DNA of 9,390 bases, taken from NCBI GenBank assembly GCA_025463105.1, contig JAOAPW010000103.1, forward strand, positions 1 through 9,390, read 5' to 3'. Position numbers and translations under genes: made by a program. The DNA is from Candidatus Acidiferrum typicum. GTDB taxonomy: Bacteria > Acidobacteriota > Terriglobia > Acidiferrales > UBA7541. A model generated the notes under the pieces. That model had not been told where the DNA came from. It searched no databases and was given only the letters and a program-made list of their open reading frames with translations. This document shows positions 6,449-9,390 of the stretch, in pieces. Numbering within the stretch: position 1 is the first letter of the stretch; every line of letters begins with the position of its first letter.

Positions 6449-7555
6449 TCAAGGCTGTATCACCACTTTCAAAGAATCGCTAATAGGATGAGCAGCTAGT
6501 TCCAGAGCCCGATTCATGGCCTCCAGGGGAAATTGATGAGTTATGAGTTCGCGTACCGGCAATTGTCGCGAAAAAATCAGACGCGCCGCGTGTTCCTGAC
6601 GATCCACAGCGGCGCTATAACTACCTAGGATTTCTTTTTCTTCGACGCCGACAGCCGCCGCCGGAAATTCGATCCGCATCTCCGGATCATTCTGGGCAAA
6701 TAATAGGATGCGTCCGCCGGGCCTGGCGGTAGCCAGGGCGTCGGCTAGCGCGGCCGGCATCGGCACAGCCACAAGGACCACGTCGGCGCCGCGGCCGTCG
6801 GTACGCGATCGAATTTCGTCCGCAATTCGCGCGTTGCGAGGATCGAGCGCCATGTCAGCGCCCAGTGACAAACTTTTCGCTCGGCGTTCCGGCATCGGAT
6901 CGCTGCCAATCACAAACGCGCCCGCCAGTTTTGAAAGCATCATCAGGAGCAGCCCAATGGGTCCCTGCCCCATGATCAATACAGTTTCTCCAGGCGAGAC
7001 ACGGGCCTTTTCGATAGCCTTGATGCACGTATTTGCCGGCTCGATAAAGGTGGCTTCCTCAAAGCTGATTTCGTCTGGAATCGCCAGCATGCCGCGTTCG
7101 GCGACCCACGGCATCGCTTTCACGTACTGAGCGAATCCGCCACCGTTGGGATCAAATCCGGCCGTCAAACCAGTCCTTTTGTAAAGGGCGCATTGCGAAT
7201 GCAGCCGCCGTTCGCAATAGAAGCAGGAGCCGCAGGGAATGTGATGAAAACTCATGACCCGGTCACCGAGCTTCCAGCGGCTTACTCCCGCGCCTAATGC
7301 GACGACCGTCCCGGAAACCTCGTGCCCGAAAATCTGCGGAGCCGCGACAAAACCGTGCTCGATCTTCTTGATGTCTGTTCCGCAAATTCCGCACGCGGCC
7401 ACGCGGATCAGCACTTCGCCTTCGGCGATCCGCGGCACCGGAACGTCTTCGACAACGATATTCTTTTTGCCCCGGTAAACAGCCGCGCGCATCGTGGCGG
7501 GAATAGCCTGCGCCAACAGGGGGGTGTTTTCGAGAATGGTCCCGGTACGGCTCAT
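6449..7555 (-). CDS. Zinc-dependent medium-chain dehydrogenase (polyol/threonine-DH type), first copy
   Basis: This 368-residue MDR oxidoreductase carries catalytic zinc ligands C58 (CGTD), H78-E79 (GHE) and E172 (EPAN), a structural zinc lobe C108, C111, C114, C122, and the cofactor motif GQGPIG (196-201). D219 at the end of the second beta strand suggests NAD(H). The ATG at 7555 overlaps the phosphorylase stop as ATGA, a classic translational coupling. This start adds about 21 residues before MRAAVYRG, the usual MDR N-terminus; an ATG at 7492 would give that shorter form. It differs clearly from the neighbouring dehydrogenase in most residues outside the motifs, so the pair is not a recent duplication. 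The position directly after the hpnG-like gene makes a role in ribosylhopane or bacteriohopanepolyol metabolism plausible, but the sequence alone does not define the substrate. Confidence 0.88.
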   Translation of the reverse strand: MSRTGTILENTPLLAQAIPATMRAAVYRGKKNIVVEDVPVPRIAEGEVLIRVAACGICGTDIKKIEHGFVAAPQIFGHEVSGTVVALGAGVSRWKLGDRVMSFHHIPCGSCFYCERRLHSQCALYKRTGLTAGFDPNGGGFAQYVKAMPWVAERGMLAIPDEISFEEATFIEPANTCIKAIEKARVSPGETVLIMGQGPIGLLLMMLSKLAGAFVIGSDPMPERRAKSLSLGADMALDPRNARIADEIRSRTDGRGADVVLVAVPMPAALADALATARPGGRILLFAQNDPEMRIEFPAAAVGVEEKEILGSYSAAVDRQEHAARLIFSRQLPVRELITHQFPLEAMNRALELAAHPISDSLKVVIQP

Positions 7556-8304
7556 TGCGCGGCCACCAGGCCCGGTTCGATTGGAATCAACCGATCGCCA
7601 AGAGTGCCGGTGTAAATGTCCAGAAAATCCGCGAGGTGGCGGGCAGCAATGCGGCAATCGCGCGCCAATGCAAACAGCGCAGGCACGCCGGACGGATGGC
7701 GCAACATCTGTGCGGCAATGCTGGCAATGCGGATTTGTCCGCGCGCATCGCGCGCCCGTTCAAAATCGTAAGGCAAATCGAAATCCACAGTGTCGCTGAT
7801 AGACCGAATGGCCACCGCCGGTACTCCATGCCGCGCCGCTTCCGCCAAAATTGTGTAGCTTTCCATTTCCACAGCTTCCGCCTGCCTGCCGAGCCGCAAT
7901 TTTTCTACCGCGCGTGCGACCAGTGTTCGCGAAGTCGCGAACCGCTCCACCTGGCGCGCTCCGCAATCCACCGCCGTCGATAGCAACTCAGGATGACTCG
8001 CGACTGCCACAGGTTCGCCAACTTCACTGACCAGCCGGGCAGCGACAACATCACCGGGACGGTATCCGCTTTGCAGAGCTCCGGCCAATCCGGTCGAGAT
8101 ACAAATATCCGGCCGGTCCAGCAACATTTGGCGCGCCGCTTCCAGCGCGTGCGTCTGCCCCATGCCGGTAAGCACAGCGCGAACGCTGGCCCCGCCGAAA
8201 TTCGCCTCAAAGCGCGGCCAATCGCCGGGCAGCCGCCGGAATTTCCGGCGATTCCGCCACGGCGTGAATTCGGCCTTGACCGCGAAGGTGACCAGGATAT
8301 TCAT
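7552..8304 (-). CDS. hpnG: HpnG-like hopanoid-associated nucleoside phosphorylase
   Basis: This 250-residue protein belongs to the PNP/UDP phosphorylase (MTA/SAH nucleosidase) superfamily. The HpnG branch removes adenine from adenosylhopane, giving phosphoribosyl- or ribosylhopane. Visible family elements are the opening strand MNILVTFAVKAEFTPWR, GMG (47-49), the STGLAG strand turn (70-75), the ribose-binding EMES (146-149), and the SISD segment with D171 where the general acid is expected. The frame is open up to 8469, but that upstream part overlaps hpnA and is basic and unconserved-looking; ATG 8304 begins the domain exactly and has AAGGGA upstream. The gene starts 16 nt after the hpnA stop and ends in an ATGA overlap with the next dehydrogenase. 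By sequence alone a MTA/SAH nucleosidase is an alternative; the hpnA neighbour and the rest of the cluster favour HpnG. Confidence 0.83.
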   Translation of the reverse strand: MNILVTFAVKAEFTPWRNRRKFRRLPGDWPRFEANFGGASVRAVLTGMGQTHALEAARQMLLDRPDICISTGLAGALQSGYRPGDVVAARLVSEVGEPVAVASHPELLSTAVDCGARQVERFATSRTLVARAVEKLRLGRQAEAVEMESYTILAEAARHGVPAVAIRSISDTVDFDLPYDFERARDARGQIRIASIAAQMLRHPSGVPALFALARDCRIAARHLADFLDIYTGTLGDRLIPIEPGLVAAQ

Positions 8305-8320
8305 CAATTCCGCTATTCCC

Positions 8321-9346
8321 TTAAGCAGCATGCGCACGCGCCACCGCATGAGCGCCCCGCGCTGCCACATATCCGTTGTTTTCGTACCACCCAACCGCGC
8401 GCCCGAGAGCTTCTTCAATCGGCCCGTGAGCGAAACCAAGTTCGCGCGCGGCTTTCGATGCGTTGACAAACATTCTGTGCCGCGCCATGCGCACGCCTTC
8501 CAGCGGAATCTGCGGCTCGCGGCCCATCAGGGAGGAGACCACCGCGTCAACGCCCGCCGCGACATACGCCACGGCGTGTGGAAATTTCCATCGAGGCGCG
8601 CGCAGCCCGCTGATCGCCGCGAGCATATCGAGAACTTCCTTAAGCGTCAGATTTCGCCCGCCCAGGATATACCGCTCGCCAACGCGTCCGCGTTCACCGG
8701 CAAGTAAGTGCCCCGCAGCGCAGTCCTCCACAGGAACAAAGTTCAAGCCCGTATCCACGTAGCCCGGCATACGCCCGTTCAGAAAATCAACGACGATCTT
8801 TCCCGTCGGCGTCGGTTTCCAGTCGCCCGGTCCCACTGGCGTAGTCGGATTGACGATCACCACGGGCAAACCCGCTTCGGCCGCGCGCATCGCGCACTGC
8901 TCGGCTTCAAATTTCGAGCGTTTGTAGTGGCCGATCATTTCCTCGACGGACGACTGTGTCGATTCATCGGGCAATCCATCTTTGCGCGGAACAGCAATCG
9001 TCGCGACCGTGCTGGTATATACGAATTTTTCCACGCCCGCTAGCCGCGCGGCCTCGAGCAAATTGCGCGTTCCTGTCACATTGGATTCGTAGATCTCCCG
9101 CGGGTTGCGCGCCCATAGACGGTAATCTGCCGCAACGTGAAATACTCGAGTGACGTCCGCCAGGGCTCGACCGAGCGACGCAGCATCCCGCAAATCTCCG
9201 ACGAAACGTTCGGCCTCCAATCCATCGAGGGCTCGCAGATCACTCGATGGACGCACCAGGACACGCACTCGTTCGCCGCGCGCTGCAAGCTGCCGCGCTA
9301 CGTGGCTCCCAAGAAAGCCTGTGGCCCCGGTGACCAGGGTCTTCAT
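8321..9346 (-). CDS. hpnA: Hopanoid-associated NAD-dependent epimerase/reductase HpnA
   Basis: This 341-residue extended short-chain dehydrogenase/reductase matches the HpnA family found in hopanoid clusters. The cofactor motif TGATGFLG (6-13) opens the protein. The core has HVAADYRLW (70-78), NVTGTRNLLEAA (89-100), VYTSTVAT (109-116), and the catalytic pair Y141/K145 in YKRSK. The HpnA-typical stretch VNPTTPVGPGDWKPTPTGKI then GRMPGYVDTGLN follows. The final ~13 residues are an Ala/His/Arg tail that looks dispensable. Its exact reaction is not settled; it is thought to modify the polyol or sugar part of hopanoids. The ATG at 9346 gives the standard N-terminus; the upstream GGGAG is 12 nt away, so initiation is weakly marked or coupled to an upstream gene. 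It is the first gene of the cluster in this window, and the promoter presumably lies beyond the right edge. Confidence 0.92.
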   Translation of the reverse strand: MKTLVTGATGFLGSHVARQLAARGERVRVLVRPSSDLRALDGLEAERFVGDLRDAASLGRALADVTRVFHVAADYRLWARNPREIYESNVTGTRNLLEAARLAGVEKFVYTSTVATIAVPRKDGLPDESTQSSVEEMIGHYKRSKFEAEQCAMRAAEAGLPVVIVNPTTPVGPGDWKPTPTGKIVVDFLNGRMPGYVDTGLNFVPVEDCAAGHLLAGERGRVGERYILGGRNLTLKEVLDMLAAISGLRAPRWKFPHAVAYVAAGVDAVVSSLMGREPQIPLEGVRMARHRMFVNASKAARELGFAHGPIEEALGRAVGWYENNGYVAARGAHAVARAHAA

Positions 9347-9390
9347 AGCACTCGCAGTCTCCCGTCGGAAGAAACCAAATCCGTGTTTGG

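Noticed and set aside
8305..8469. Longer version of the hpnG-like protein starting at 8469
   Set aside because: The extension overlaps hpnA, is basic and unlike the family, while ATG 8304 begins precisely at the conserved first beta strand.

Overview
This is a bacterial chromosomal window, dominated by a hopanoid (bacterial triterpenoid lipid) biosynthesis gene cluster on the minus strand. The gene content, moderately high GC, a small HPF-type protein and the tRNA fit an Acidobacteriota-like soil bacterium. That assignment is an inference from gene flavour, not from a marker gene.

Layout in the direction of transcription (right to left, minus strand): hpnA (9346-8321, hopanoid-associated NAD-dependent epimerase/reductase), then an hpnG-like nucleoside phosphorylase (8304-7552). 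Two zinc-dependent medium-chain dehydrogenases of the polyol/threonine-dehydrogenase type follow (7555-6449 and 6413-5379). Next comes one long gene that fuses hpnC and hpnD (5315-3372), then hpnE (3442-2003). The genes are tightly packed: a 16-nt gap, a 4-nt ATGA overlap, a 35-nt gap, a 63-nt gap and a 71-nt out-of-frame overlap. This strongly suggests one transcript. Its promoter probably lies to the right of the window.

The cluster reads as one pathway. HpnD and HpnC (here one polypeptide) convert farnesyl diphosphate through presqualene diphosphate to hydroxysqualene, and HpnE removes the hydroxyl to give squalene. Squalene-hopene cyclase and HpnH (adenosylhopane synthase) are needed next but are not in the window. 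HpnG would remove adenine from adenosylhopane to give (phospho)ribosylhopane. HpnA and the two dehydrogenases are well placed to act on the C5 side chain. The reductive step from ribosylhopane to bacteriohopanetetrol has, to my knowledge, no firmly assigned enzyme, so the two embedded polyol-type dehydrogenases are the most interesting candidates here.

Left of the cluster: a small plus-strand antibiotic-biosynthesis-monooxygenase-fold protein (1644-1973) converges on hpnE. Divergent from it is a cysteine-rich zinc-ribbon protein (1508-1050, probable TTG start), followed by a short ribosome hibernation factor (885-538). After about 370 nt with no supportable gene comes a tRNA-Lys(UUU) gene (167-93, CCA encoded). 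No insertion sequence, phage gene, CRISPR array or toxin-antitoxin pair was seen.
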